DNA of 64,000 nt from Calothrix sp. C42_A2020_038 (GTDB lineage: Bacteria; Cyanobacteriota; Cyanobacteriia; Cyanobacteriales; Nostocaceae), in assembly GCA_015272395.1 (NCBI GenBank), contig JACYLQ010000026.1, positions 1-64,000 of the forward strand, read 5' to 3'. The notes under the pieces are model-generated. The model was not told the DNA's origin, searched no databases, and saw only the letters and a program-made list of their open reading frames with translations. This document shows positions 35,976 through 45,287 of the stretch, piece by piece (positions within the stretch are counted from its first letter, which is position 1; every line of letters begins with the position of its first letter). Both the position numbers and the translations under genes were made by a program.

Positions 35976-37091
35976 TCATTTTAATTGACTAGAATGTTTA
36001 GCTTGATAATCAATAATAAGTTTCTTTTTCTTTCCTAACCAAATTACAATTCCTGTAATTGCTAAAACTACAGTTACTAAACCAATAATAATGTAAAGAA
36101 ACGCTACTGCTAATCCACCAAACTTAGCGGTATGAAGAATATTTGTCCAATCTTGAAACTGTTTCTCCCAAGGATTATGAAAAAAGTGTTCTATCCGCAA
36201 AACATTAGTATTATATTGGTCAATAAAGACAATACTTTTACCTTCACTTGTAATATCATTTGGTAATTTAAAGCGAACTTTCACTGTAGATTCATTATCT
36301 TTTGGTGGTTCATAAATTGTTGGTTTACCTTCTGGTAGTGCAGCTATTGCTGTTGCTAAAAAATCATCTGGTGTGAATTTTTGACTAGTTGTTTGAATAA
36401 TGGAAATTGGTTTTAATTCCTGTTCTTGCCCCTTAAACCAATAGCTCAACTTAGGTATCGGTTGACCAAAAGCCATAAATGCTCCTGTTGTGGCAATGAC
36501 TATTAGTAATAATGCTGATATAAAACCACCTACATGATGTAAGTCGTAATTCAGAAATCGCCATTTTGATGTCCAACGTATTTTAAAACCATTTACAAAT
36601 TTCTTCCAACCATTCCAAAGCATTGTTCCTGTTATACTTAATACAAGTAGTGATACTCCTGATAAACCAACGATAACAGAACCAATTTTTCCTACTAATA
36701 ACTTAGTATGTAGCTTGTTAATTAATTGCATCAAACGGTTATCCCGTGGATAATTTGCTAGTACTTCTCCGGAATAAGAATTAATGTATATATCTGTTTT
36801 ATTTACTTTATTTAACTTTTGCTCAACTACTGCATGATAAGGGTGATTTGCATTCATTGGTAAGATGATTCGCTGTATTTTGTCCTCTGGATACTGTTTG
36901 TTAATTATTTCTGTTACTTGCGAAATTGAAATTCTTTCACCCACTGGTATAACTTTATTTATTTGTAAATGAAGTGCTGGATTCACTTCTTTATCAAATA
37001 CTAAAATACTACCAGTGGCGCCGATAATAATCATTAGAGCAGCAACCACAATACCAATAGCTTTATGCAAAGCTCGTGCTGTATTTTTCAT
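35976..37091 (-). CDS. PepSY-associated membrane protein
   Basis: A 371-residue membrane protein of the PepSY_TM family, often found beside TonB-dependent siderophore receptors. The four main hydrophobic segments are near 10-32, 140-162, 190-212 and 335-358, with PepSY-type periplasmic loops between. The motif DLHHVGGFISALLLIVIATTGAFMAF contains the conserved histidines, and LHTAKFGG lies before the last helix. Some relatives reduce ferric siderophores; that role here is inferred. ATG at 37091 has GGAG eight bases upstream and is preferred over a TTG at 37094. Confidence 0.88.
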   Translation of the reverse strand: MKNTARALHKAIGIVVAALMIIIGATGSILVFDKEVNPALHLQINKVIPVGERISISQVTEIINKQYPEDKIQRIILPMNANHPYHAVVEQKLNKVNKTDIYINSYSGEVLANYPRDNRLMQLINKLHTKLLVGKIGSVIVGLSGVSLLVLSITGTMLWNGWKKFVNGFKIRWTSKWRFLNYDLHHVGGFISALLLIVIATTGAFMAFGQPIPKLSYWFKGQEQELKPISIIQTTSQKFTPDDFLATAIAALPEGKPTIYEPPKDNESTVKVRFKLPNDITSEGKSIVFIDQYNTNVLRIEHFFHNPWEKQFQDWTNILHTAKFGGLAVAFLYIIIGLVTVVLAITGIVIWLGKKKKLIIDYQAKHSSQLK

Positions 37092-37163
37092 CAAGATATC
37101 TCCTTAGTGTTATAGCTATTCCTAGTCAAGTTAAGTATGGAATAATTTAGTATATTTCTTGTG

Positions 37164-37186
37164 GAGTGGGCAGAGAGTGCCCGCCA
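37164..37186. repeat. Hairpin repeat (GGGCA-TGCCC)
   Basis: CTTGTGGAGTGGGCAGAGAG followed by TGCCCGCC. It is the same unit as at 22331-22356 with small changes, and lies between two genes of the receptor locus. Confidence 0.6.
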
Positions 37187-37249
37187 TAATGTAATTCATT
37201 AGAATCTGAAACGGTATATTTACCTTTCACAAATTTAATGAGTACAAAA

Positions 37250-38182
37250 TTAGCTCTTTGATGTTAATTCTTGTGGACGTAATATCCTGATTAAAGCAGG
37301 ATAAGACTCTCTGGCTTTGTTGTAAACTTTGATGATATCATTCAATGGCTTAGAAAGTAAGTTTAAATTAGTCCAAAACAGAACTAAATCCCCTGCTTGA
37401 ATATTTTTTGGAATAATGCCAGAATCAAATACAAATGCAAGAATTGCTATTATGAGGAGTCCAAACCAGCTAAGTAAATTCATTAAAATTTCTGAACCAC
37501 CTTTAAATGCTTCTAAACGAATCACTTGTCGTAAGAAAGACTTTTGATGTGCAAATAATTCACTACGTTTATCATCGGATGTTGAAGCTGCAATATTTCC
37601 TTGAATAGTTAACATATTGAGACTAGCTTGTTGGAGATATTTTCCAAATAAAAAGCCAATTAAAACTGGTGGCAATACGGCAATAAACAAAGCTGGTAGC
37701 CATTGAGGTGCTAAGTTAAATTGCCATATAATTACAGAAATTGTTAGTGAAATTATTCGCCACGAATCTTTATGAATAATATCTAGTCCTGCTTTGGCAC
37801 GATTAGAATCAAAAAGAATACGAGAAATATCCTCGGCTCCTCGCTCTTGTCCTCGTCTTTGCAAATAAGTTCTTTGTAAAGAAATGATTAGTAAAGTTTC
37901 AAAAGTTTTATCAATAATTTTATCAGCAAACTTAAGTATACCCATACCCAATAGTAAACCACCAAACATAATTATATATTTAGGTAAGTAAGCTGAAATA
38001 TCATTATTCACTTTTTTTAAATCATCTACGACTGTCTTAGCAAACCAAGCAAAACTAGGCTCTACTGCTGCCACAATAATGGTAGAGATAATTGCTGCTA
38101 CAAACCATTTTGGATAAGATAGCAGAACGCGCATCATATCTATGAATAATGAAAAAATATGGTTTTTTGCTACTTTTTTCAT
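37250..38182 (-). CDS. ABC-transporter-like membrane domain without ATPase
   Basis: A 310-residue protein resembling the six-helix membrane domain of an ABC exporter (helices near 25-45, 68-86, 150-170, 173-190, 252-275 and a final coupling helix). It stops at RILRPQELTSKS, just where a linker to the ATPase domain would begin. No Walker A, signature or Walker B follows in any frame before the next gene. Either it is a stand-alone membrane partner of the exporter encoded at 33916-35715, or a truncated exporter that has lost its ATPase half. Conservation in relatives would tell. It follows the TonB receptor by 120 bp. Confidence 0.75.
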   Translation of the reverse strand: MKKVAKNHIFSLFIDMMRVLLSYPKWFVAAIISTIIVAAVEPSFAWFAKTVVDDLKKVNNDISAYLPKYIIMFGGLLLGMGILKFADKIIDKTFETLLIISLQRTYLQRRGQERGAEDISRILFDSNRAKAGLDIIHKDSWRIISLTISVIIWQFNLAPQWLPALFIAVLPPVLIGFLFGKYLQQASLNMLTIQGNIAASTSDDKRSELFAHQKSFLRQVIRLEAFKGGSEILMNLLSWFGLLIIAILAFVFDSGIIPKNIQAGDLVLFWTNLNLLSKPLNDIIKVYNKARESYPALIRILRPQELTSKS

Positions 38183-38302
38183 GTGTTTACATTTTTTGGT
38201 TACTGGATCTGACTATTTACTGAAAAATCAAAGATGTTGGACAACTTATTTATAAACCTCTCTCTAAGACGAGAGAGATTTTAAATATTTATGCTACCAA
38301 AA

Positions 38303-40717
38303 TTAGAATTGCCATGACATATTCACACCCCAAATACGCTCAGATTTTTCTGTTTCAAAACGAGAATTTTGTAGAACATTCGCTGTATTGAATATACTAA
38401 TAGATTTAGTACGTTCACTTGCCAACAAGTTTTGACCAAAAAATCTTAATCTGACATTATCTCTCACATTGAAAGCAATATAAGCATCCAAACTTGGGTC
38501 ATTCTCTAAAGTTTCAACTTGAAAATTGCCATCCTTGAATTCTCGTTTCTCAGTTCCTGGGAAATAATTGTAATTCACTCCAATATTCATATTTAGTTCA
38601 GGGATGAGATAATCAAATCCCAAATTTATTACATAACTTGGTTGTTCGTTAAAACGACGAATACTCCTAGTTATTTTATCTTCTAGTTCTGAGCCTAAAA
38701 AGGAAATATTTCCTAATAATGTTAGATTTGGAAGACCAAGAAAATTGGTGCGAGTTTGTGCGTCAACACGCAGACCATAAACTTTACCATTTCCCACATT
38801 TACAGGTGACTGCTCAAAGCGATTTGTTGCTGGGTTACGATTAATTTGAGGTTCAATCTTGTTATCAATCCAACGATAGAAACCATTCAAGCCAATAATA
38901 TTGTTACCATTTCCCCAAGAATGCTCGATTCCTGTTTCAAAACCCAAGGAAGTTTCTGGTTCTAAATTAGGGTTACCAATTACATCTGGGTTAAGCAGAC
39001 TACCATTTTTAGACTCTCGAAAAGGAATCAAATCATCAAATTTAGGACGACGAATAGTCCGTGCAGCACTAGCGCGGAAAATTGTATTTGGGGAAATTTC
39101 ATACTTGTAATGCAGTGATGGATTGAATACTGTTCCTGACTGACTAATACTAGTATTATCACGAGCAGTAGCGGTATTATCTACCATCTCCATCCGGATA
39201 CCAGCAATTAAAGTATGCTGATTACCAAGCCTAATTTCATCCTGGAGGAAGGCATTGAACTGATTTTCTTCAATGTTATACACATCTTTCGGATTACTTC
39301 TTTCAACTTCTGCTGTTAAGGTAGGAGCTAGTGTTTGTTCAAAGGTTCGTTTATTCTTTTCTCGATCTCGTAAGCTTCCTTCTATCCCAAAACTCAGTCT
39401 ATGGGCTGCTGATAAACGCCAATTGAAACCTAAAGTTCCTAATAATTCTTGGTCATATTTTTTCTCATCTTCTCGTTTTACGGCGCCGCTTAATGTTGGT
39501 GTACCATTCACAGGACTATTAACAGCATCTCGAAACCTAGTTGTAATAGCAGTAGTAGTTTCTATCTTATCTTTGGTTTCGTCTGTGCGTTGAAATAGTA
39601 ATCCTAATCTTATGTCAGCATTTTGACTTAATTGACGCTCCCAACCACCACTGAGGCGCCAACCTCTGATTTGTTTATCTTCATCAATTTTGACCGTTTG
39701 GTCACGAAATTCCTGAGTTCTACCATTAGAGTAAAATCTACTAGTTCCGATATTACGGATAGCATCTTTTTCTTCGTTAGTTTGTAAGAACAAAGGTTCA
39801 AAAATCAATGTATCTTTTGGTGAAACTTGCCAGGAAAAACGAGGTGCAAAACTCATGTCAAGCTGACTTTTGTTTTCCTGCTCTCGCTCTGTTTGGGTTG
39901 GACGGTTCTGTATATCCCGTGTCTCCTTAAATTTATTTTTTGGAGATTCACGACCTTGTATACCACCATTTAGGATGTAACCAAAATTACCGACTTTATC
40001 ACCATAGATAAAATTAAAACCACCAAAAGGACTTTCTTTAAGTAAAGCTCCATACATTGAAAGTTCTGCCAAGCGTCGATCTGGTGATTTTTTGAGGACA
40101 ATATTTACTGTACCTCCGACACCTTGAGAATTTTGTGTTGCTGTTGGGTTGCTAATAATTTCAATTCGTTCAACTAAATCAACCGGAATTCGGTCAACTT
40201 TAAATTCTCGGTTTTCACCACCATCGGGGAATCTCTGCCCATCAATTAGAATTTGCGTGTACTCCTTGGGTAAACCTAGTAAACGCACATCCTTATCTTC
40301 ACCGGGAGGCCCCCCTAATATTACACCTGGTTGACGGCGCAACGCTTCCCCAATTGTACGGTGTCCATATCGTTTGATTTCTCTTTGGTCAATAATAATT
40401 ACTCCTGTAGGAGAAGCTTGTCTTTCCTCAATCACATTTATTGGTGTCCCGACGACATCTAGGTCAATATCAGCTTGTGTAGGTGTCTCTAATTGTGACT
40501 GCTCGGTAGATTGCACAATTGTTTGAGAATCTTTCGATGATTGCAGCAACAAATCAGCTTTTTTATGGTGTAGTTGAATTTCACTGAGTTGGGGAATTTG
40601 ACTTTCATTCGTATTACTTACTTCTAATTCTGATGAGGTAAGAGGTGTTGCTGCTGCTACGGACGCAAAAACACAGTTCAACAGCAAGCCGTTGAGACAA
40701 AGAAAATATTTGTGCAT
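38303..40717 (-). CDS. TonB-dependent outer-membrane receptor
   Basis: An 804-residue outer-membrane receptor. The signal peptide ends near VAAATP (about 24). An extended Gln/Ser-rich region and a TonB-box-like DLDVVGT (about 85-91) follow. The plug domain lies at about 100-215 (GVIIIDQREIKRYGHRTIGE; ILIDGQRFPDGG; VERIEIISNP). The 22-strand barrel ends in the terminal aromatic SWQF. Such receptors take up ferric siderophores, haem or cobalamin, and the ligand cannot be read from sequence. It heads a four-gene minus-strand locus with a possible Fur site upstream. Confidence 0.93.
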   Translation of the reverse strand: MHKYFLCLNGLLLNCVFASVAAATPLTSSELEVSNTNESQIPQLSEIQLHHKKADLLLQSSKDSQTIVQSTEQSQLETPTQADIDLDVVGTPINVIEERQASPTGVIIIDQREIKRYGHRTIGEALRRQPGVILGGPPGEDKDVRLLGLPKEYTQILIDGQRFPDGGENREFKVDRIPVDLVERIEIISNPTATQNSQGVGGTVNIVLKKSPDRRLAELSMYGALLKESPFGGFNFIYGDKVGNFGYILNGGIQGRESPKNKFKETRDIQNRPTQTEREQENKSQLDMSFAPRFSWQVSPKDTLIFEPLFLQTNEEKDAIRNIGTSRFYSNGRTQEFRDQTVKIDEDKQIRGWRLSGGWERQLSQNADIRLGLLFQRTDETKDKIETTTAITTRFRDAVNSPVNGTPTLSGAVKREDEKKYDQELLGTLGFNWRLSAAHRLSFGIEGSLRDREKNKRTFEQTLAPTLTAEVERSNPKDVYNIEENQFNAFLQDEIRLGNQHTLIAGIRMEMVDNTATARDNTSISQSGTVFNPSLHYKYEISPNTIFRASAARTIRRPKFDDLIPFRESKNGSLLNPDVIGNPNLEPETSLGFETGIEHSWGNGNNIIGLNGFYRWIDNKIEPQINRNPATNRFEQSPVNVGNGKVYGLRVDAQTRTNFLGLPNLTLLGNISFLGSELEDKITRSIRRFNEQPSYVINLGFDYLIPELNMNIGVNYNYFPGTEKREFKDGNFQVETLENDPSLDAYIAFNVRDNVRLRFFGQNLLASERTKSISIFNTANVLQNSRFETEKSERIWGVNMSWQF

Positions 40718-40758
40718 ATACTGGTAATTAGTGTTTTTATTTGTGGGTGAGTTAAAGC

Positions 40759-40778
40759 TTGCCCTTTTTTTAGGGCAA
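40759..40778. promoter_or_regulatory. Hairpin in the receptor gene leader
   Basis: TTGCCCT-TTTTTT-AGGGCAA, a perfect 7-bp stem 42 bases before the receptor start. It may influence translation or early termination of the receptor mRNA. Confidence 0.35.
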
Positions 40779-40791
40779 ACAATCTATAAAA

Positions 40792-40822
40792 ATTCTCAAT
40801 ATACTGAGATGCAATTGAGAAT
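40792..40822. promoter_or_regulatory. Possible Fur-type operator upstream of the TonB receptor
   Basis: ATTCTCAAT (40792-40800) and ATTGAGAAT (40814-40822) form a perfect 9-bp inverted repeat, with a further TGAGAT hexamer between them. Fur sites are arrays of GATAAT/GAGAAT-like hexamers, so this is a plausible iron-responsive operator about 75 bases before the receptor start. Inference from pattern and context. Confidence 0.4.
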
Positions 40823-41219
40823 TTATTTAATTTTGCGTAATGTGTCGTATCTGTGAGTTTTTGACTAAGTTTTTGACAATTTCTAAAATCGCCAAAACAC
40901 TCGCTTTGCTTGAATAAGCAAAATCACTCTCAAATCCTATGAGTAGATGCTTAAATGTTGCTTCATTGTGTAGAGATAGATTTTTGAAGATTTATTAAAT
41001 AAAACATACTTTTAACTTATTGCTATTTATTACTTTTAACAATATCACCTTTATACCAGTATTCGCAATATCTCAAAGTTTATGTATATACTTAATCAGT
41101 TAAGTTTTGTAATCATAAGTGTATAAAATCGTATTCAGTATCACTCGTAACAGAATTGACGTATTGTATCTAACAAGGATACGATTGATATACAGCTGGG
41201 TTTATTGCGATATTCTCTT

Positions 41220-42524
41220 ATGACCGCACAAGTAGCCTCATCTTCCTTAACTGCCGCCCAACAAACCCGTTTAGCAGCGTTGAAGTTGGCAGTACTTTCA
41301 ACTGAACAACGTAATCAAGCTCTTGAAGCAATTGCTGGCGCCTTAGAATCAGCGCGCGATGAAATAATCAAAGCAAATGTTACAGATTGTGAGGCTGCTG
41401 TCGTTGATGGTATCGCAAAACCACTCTATAAACGCTTGCAGTTAGACGAACATAAATTAAGAGATGCAATTAAAGGGGTACGCGATGTTGGTAAGCTAGC
41501 TGACCCTGTAGGACATATACAAATACATCGCGAACTTGATACAGGTTTAATTTTAAAGCGCGTAACTTGTCCATTGGGAGTTTTAGGAATTATTTTTGAG
41601 GCACGTCCCGAAGCGGCGATTCAAATAGTCTCACTAGCAATAAAATCGGGCAATGGTGTAATTCTTAAGTGTGGAAAAGAAGCAGTGCGTTCGTGCGAAG
41701 CTATAGTTAAAGCCATAAAACAAGGTTTAGGGTCAACTGCTGTAAACCCCGATGTAGTGCAGTTGCTAACAACGCGCGAGGAAACCCTGGAATTACTCAA
41801 GTTAGATAAATACGTAGATTTAATTATCCCGCGCGGTTCTAATTCTTTTGTACGATTCGTTCAAGAAAATACCCGCATCCCTGTACTTGGACATGCGGAC
41901 GGTATTTGTCATCTGTATATAGATGCAGCAGCAGATATTGAAAAAGGAGTTACCATTGCTGTTGACGCTAAAACACACTATCCTGCTGCATGTAACGCGA
42001 TTGAAACGATGCTAGTTCATGCTTTGGTGGCACCAACGTTTTTACCCAAAGTGGCAACAGTGCTAGAAAATATGGGTGTCGAGTTACGTGGAGACAACCG
42101 AACTCGTCAAATCTTGCCTAATATAGCTTCACCAAGTGACTGGCAAACAGAATACAGCGATTTAATTTTAGCTGTAAAAATTGTAGATTGTTTGGAAGAA
42201 GCTATTGAGCATATCAACAACTTCGGTTCTAAGCATACTGATGCAATTATCACCGAAGACTCCAACGCCGCAGCCACCTTCCTCGCTCTAGTCAATTCCG
42301 CAGGTGTATATCATAACTGTTCTACCCGCTTTGCCGATGGTTTTCGCTACGGGTTCGGCGCCGAAGTTGGTATCAGTACACAGCAAATTCCACCACGCGG
42401 GCCTGTCGGTTTAGAAGGACTAATAACCTACAAATATCAAGTTACTGGTAACGGACACATCGCTGCTGATTATACAGGCGCCGATGCCAAACCTTTCACA
42501 CATCGCGATTTCAATAATACATGA
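41220..42524 (+). CDS. proA: Gamma-glutamyl phosphate reductase
   Basis: Reduces glutamyl 5-phosphate to the semialdehyde in proline synthesis. The 434-residue aldehyde-dehydrogenase-fold enzyme shows the ProA blocks [40 protein letters not shown], the active-site cysteine in [16 protein letters not shown], and [24 protein letters not shown] start at the ATG at 41220. A TTG 15 bases upstream is in frame but has no ribosome site. It is a single gene with a convergent neighbour. Confidence 0.95.
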   Translation: MTAQVASSSLTAAQQTRLAALKLAVLSTEQRNQALEAIAGALESARDEIIKANVTDCEAAVVDGIAKPLYKRLQLDEHKLRDAIKGVRDVGKLADPVGHIQIHRELDTGLILKRVTCPLGVLGIIFEARPEAAIQIVSLAIKSGNGVILKCGKEAVRSCEAIVKAIKQGLGSTAVNPDVVQLLTTREETLELLKLDKYVDLIIPRGSNSFVRFVQENTRIPVLGHADGICHLYIDAAADIEKGVTIAVDAKTHYPAACNAIETMLVHALVAPTFLPKVATVLENMGVELRGDNRTRQILPNIASPSDWQTEYSDLILAVKIVDCLEEAIEHINNFGSKHTDAIITEDSNAAATFLALVNSAGVYHNCSTRFADGFRYGFGAEVGISTQQIPPRGPVGLEGLITYKYQVTGNGHIAADYTGADAKPFTHRDFNNT

Positions 42525-42557
42525 CTCCATTTGGATGCACCAATACGACTTTTCCAA

Positions 42558-42596
42558 GGTGGGGGAAACTTCGCACTCGCGCTTGTCTCCCCAACC
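42558..42596. terminator. Hairpin between convergent proA and livG
   Basis: GGTGGGGGAAAC at 42558 pairs imperfectly with GTCTCCCCAACC ending at 42596. It lies in the 83-bp gap between two converging genes. No clear T-run follows, so it may act with Rho-like or other factors. Confidence 0.4.
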
Positions 42597-42607
42597 TACA
42601 ATTACGA

Positions 42608-43396
42608 TTACTGTCCTAGATAAGCTTGTAGAACTTCCGAGTTGTTTTGAATTTCTTCCGGAGAACCGCAAGCGAGGTTACGTCCTTCTGCAAGAACCCA
42701 TACACGGTGACATAGGGACATAATCACATCCATGTTGTGTTCGATAATTAGGAAAGTCATACCTTGTTCGTTCCAAACAGAAATACGTTCACAAATTTCT
42801 CTGATTAAAGTTGGGTTGACGCCTGCTGCGGGTTCATCAAGTAAAATTAGCTTAGGATTTGTCATGAGCGCGCGTCCAATTTCAAGTAACTTGCGCTGTC
42901 CACCTGATAAACCACCCGCGTAATCATGTGCTTTGCGCTCTAATCCTACCGATTGTAGAACCAACATTGCCTTTTCACGGATTTGTTTTTCTTCTTTGTT
43001 GATAACGTGAGGTTGAAATTGTACTTGCCAAAAATTTTCACCCGTTTGTTTTTGCGCTGCTAACATCACATTTTCCAGTACAGTTAGACGTGAGAGCGCG
43101 CGGGCAACCTGAAAGGTTCGTACAAGTCCCTGAAGTGCTATTTGATGTGGTTGCAAGTGATGTATTGGTTCGCCATCAAATATAACTTTACCTTTATCTG
43201 GACGAATAAAGTTTGAGAGTAGATTAAATAGAGTTGTTTTACCCGCACCATTTGGGCCAATTAACCCAGTGATACTACCTTTGGCAACTTGTATTTCGGC
43301 GTTATCGACAGCTTGAATACCACCAAAACTTTTACAAATTCCGCTGGCAGCGAGTAAAGGGAGTTCGATGTTAGTTGCAATATCGCTATTTGCCAA
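42608..43396 (-). CDS. livG: Branched-chain/neutral amino-acid ABC transporter ATPase (LivG type)
   Basis: A 262-residue ATPase. Walker A is GPNGAGKTT (about 43-51), the signature LSGGQRKLLEIGRAL, and Walker B LILLDEPAAGVNP, with the LivG-typical GLVRTFQVARAL. The start is TTG at 43396, backed by a strong GGAGG nine bases upstream. It overlaps the end of livM by 11 bp, so the two are translationally coupled. In heterocystous cyanobacteria such genes form the N-I (Nat) neutral amino-acid system. The binding protein, second permease and LivF are not adjacent. Confidence 0.92.
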   Translation of the reverse strand: MANSDIATNIELPLLAASGICKSFGGIQAVDNAEIQVAKGSITGLIGPNGAGKTTLFNLLSNFIRPDKGKVIFDGEPIHHLQPHQIALQGLVRTFQVARALSRLTVLENVMLAAQKQTGENFWQVQFQPHVINKEEKQIREKAMLVLQSVGLERKAHDYAGGLSGGQRKLLEIGRALMTNPKLILLDEPAAGVNPTLIREICERISVWNEQGMTFLIIEHNMDVIMSLCHRVWVLAEGRNLACGSPEEIQNNSEVLQAYLGQ

Positions 43397-44516
43397 GGGT
43401 GAGTTCCTCCTTTTTACCTAAGATTCCTTGCGGGCGCCAAATCATTAGTACCATTAAGATTCCACCAATGAACATGATACGAAATGCACCAAGACGTGCT
43501 GCATCAAGGGGAATAACTTGAGGTAATAATTCGCGCGTTAGTGCATCATACGCAAAGAAAATGACTGCACCAAGTAAAGTTCCAATATTATTCCCAGAAC
43601 CACCCAGGATTACCATAATCCAAGTATCAAACGTCAACTGTGGTTGGAAGTTGTCAGGATAAATTGCACTCAGTTGCCATGCAAAAAAAGCACCTGCTAT
43701 CCCAGCAATGGCGCCACCGAGCATAAACGATTGTAGTTTGTACCAAAATACATTTTTACCTAAAGCTTTAGGAACTTCTTCGTCTTCGCGAATTGCTTTC
43801 AGAACTCTTCCCCAAGGTGAACGTACTAATATCTCTAGGCGCCAAAATACAAGTGCGAGTATTACGAGTAATACCAGCATTAATCCAGCTTTAGGAATAT
43901 AGTTATATAATCCTATCGCACCTGAAATGTAAATCGCAATTGAAAGCAAACCCAATAATACCCCTACAACCGCACGCAAGATAAAATCTTGTTGGCTGCG
44001 TCCTCGCTTCGGAGCATCGCTTCGAGGTTGAACTGCACCTACCCATTGATACAACTGCCATAGTGCCAAACCTAGCAGTAGTGTCAAAACTCCAATCATC
44101 AGAAACTTTGTAAATAAATTTGGCTGTAACCCAATTAGAGGTATTGGGTAACTTTGAACACCAAAAGCACCAGATTGCCAAGTATCTCCTATAGGTAGTT
44201 CTTGGTTATTAACAATTAGACGTATTACTTCTCCTACCCCAATAGTCACAATTGATAAGTAATCTTCCCGCAACCGCAGTGTCGAGAAACCAATTATTAG
44301 ACCTAGTATTGCAGCTAAGATGGCGCCAATTAACATTGCAACGAACAAAGGTACTCCTTTAAGACTCAACAATACTGTTGTATAAGCCCCTAAAGTCATA
44401 AAAGCTACATGGCCAAAATTAACTAAGCCAGTGAAACCCCACTGTAGATTTAGCCCCAAAGCGAACAACCCAAATGTCGCAGTTGATATTGCCAAGAAAA
44501 TAAGATATTCAACCAT
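43386..44516 (-). CDS. livM: Branched-chain/neutral amino-acid ABC transporter permease (LivM type)
   Basis: A 376-residue inner-membrane permease with about nine to ten hydrophobic helices. The LivM signatures FGLFALGLNLQWGFTGLVNFGH, TLRLREDYLSIVTIGVGEVIR, and the coupling loop SPWGRVLKAIREDEEVPKALGKN are present. A longer than usual insertion (about 160-210) splits the usual helices. It runs into livG with an 11-bp overlap. Confidence 0.92.
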   Translation of the reverse strand: MVEYLIFLAISTATFGLFALGLNLQWGFTGLVNFGHVAFMTLGAYTTVLLSLKGVPLFVAMLIGAILAAILGLIIGFSTLRLREDYLSIVTIGVGEVIRLIVNNQELPIGDTWQSGAFGVQSYPIPLIGLQPNLFTKFLMIGVLTLLLGLALWQLYQWVGAVQPRSDAPKRGRSQQDFILRAVVGVLLGLLSIAIYISGAIGLYNYIPKAGLMLVLLVILALVFWRLEILVRSPWGRVLKAIREDEEVPKALGKNVFWYKLQSFMLGGAIAGIAGAFFAWQLSAIYPDNFQPQLTFDTWIMVILGGSGNNIGTLLGAVIFFAYDALTRELLPQVIPLDAARLGAFRIMFIGGILMVLMIWRPQGILGKKEELTLGK

Positions 44517-44530
44517 TAGTTATTACAAAT

Positions 44531-44562
44531 TAATAGTTAATGGTTAATAGTTAATTGTTTAA
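44531..44562. repeat. Heptamer tandem repeat (TTAATAG)
   Basis: Four units TTAATAG/TTAATGG/TTAATAG/TTAATTG upstream of livM. Confidence 0.75.
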
Positions 44563-44696
44563 CGGTAAATAGTCAAGTCTAGGAAGGGGTTAACGCTCAA
44601 TCAATGTACAAGTAAGTTAACAATCTCATATTGAATACGTTAGCTACAAACAGTTTTGGGGAATACTAAGAAAGGTTAAGGGCGAGGGTTGACATA

Positions 44697-44894
44697 ATGG
44701 AACTATTACGCATTAAACTCCATCGATTGATTGAAGAACTACAAGAAGAGGAACTTGAGCAAGCGTGGGATTTAATTTATGGTTTGCACTGTGATTTTGA
44801 GATGTTGGAGGCAATACAACAAGTCAAGCGTCTCCAACAACCGTGGGACACACTAACCCATGATGAAGCAGTACGGTATTTGACAATGACATGA
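44697..44894 (+). CDS. Small antitoxin-like protein
   Basis: A 65-residue acidic, helical protein (LHRLIEELQEEELEQAWDLIYGL...). It lies 33 bp before a RelE/ParE-like toxin gene on the same strand. Size, charge and order (antitoxin first) fit a type II toxin-antitoxin pair. No classical DNA-binding motif can be pointed to. ATG at 44697. Confidence 0.65.
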   Translation: MELLRIKLHRLIEELQEEELEQAWDLIYGLHCDFEMLEAIQQVKRLQQPWDTLTHDEAVRYLTMT

Positions 44895-44927
44895 TTTTTA
44901 GGGGAAAGGAAAAGGATACAAGACAAC

Positions 44928-45203
44928 GTGAGTATTGAAGTGCGCTATGCGCGGTCGTTTTTAGCTGATTTAAAGCGTTTAAAGCCTAGTATTTACGAAC
45001 AGGCTTACTATATGGCATTTGTGGAGTTTCCTCAAAAAGGACAACTGCATTATTTACCTCAGTTACGACAAATCGATGGCGAAGGGATATTTTATCGGTT
45101 TACTCTTGATAAATACCTGATTGGAATTGAACTACGGGGTGAAATAGTTAAGTTTTTGCGAGTTATACCTATGCCAGATGTTAAGGGCGAGCAGATGGCA
45201 TAA
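44928..45203 (+). CDS. RelE/ParE-superfamily toxin
   Basis: A 91-residue protein with the compact RelE/ParE look: VRYARSFLADLKRLKPSIYEQ near the start, a central loop YLPQLRQIDGEGIFYRFTLDKYLIGIEL, and FLRVIPMPD at the end. This family cleaves mRNA or poisons gyrase. Which applies cannot be told. The start is GTG at 44928 with AGGA upstream. It pairs with the acidic protein encoded just before it. Confidence 0.75.
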   Translation: MSIEVRYARSFLADLKRLKPSIYEQAYYMAFVEFPQKGQLHYLPQLRQIDGEGIFYRFTLDKYLIGIELRGEIVKFLRVIPMPDVKGEQMA

Positions 45204-45287
45204 CAGTTAAAACTGTATAAGGGTAAATGGGGATAACTGAGTCCTTACCTTAAACTTATTCTTGAAAAACTTACTTGAGATTTCCCT

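Larger units (their letters stand above)
40718..41219. other. Divergent intergenic region between receptor gene and proA
   Basis: No gene. It contains the TTGCCCT hairpin (40759-40778), the ATTCTCAAT inverted repeat (40792-40822) and AT-rich sequence towards proA. Promoters for both flanking genes must be here. Confidence 0.5.
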
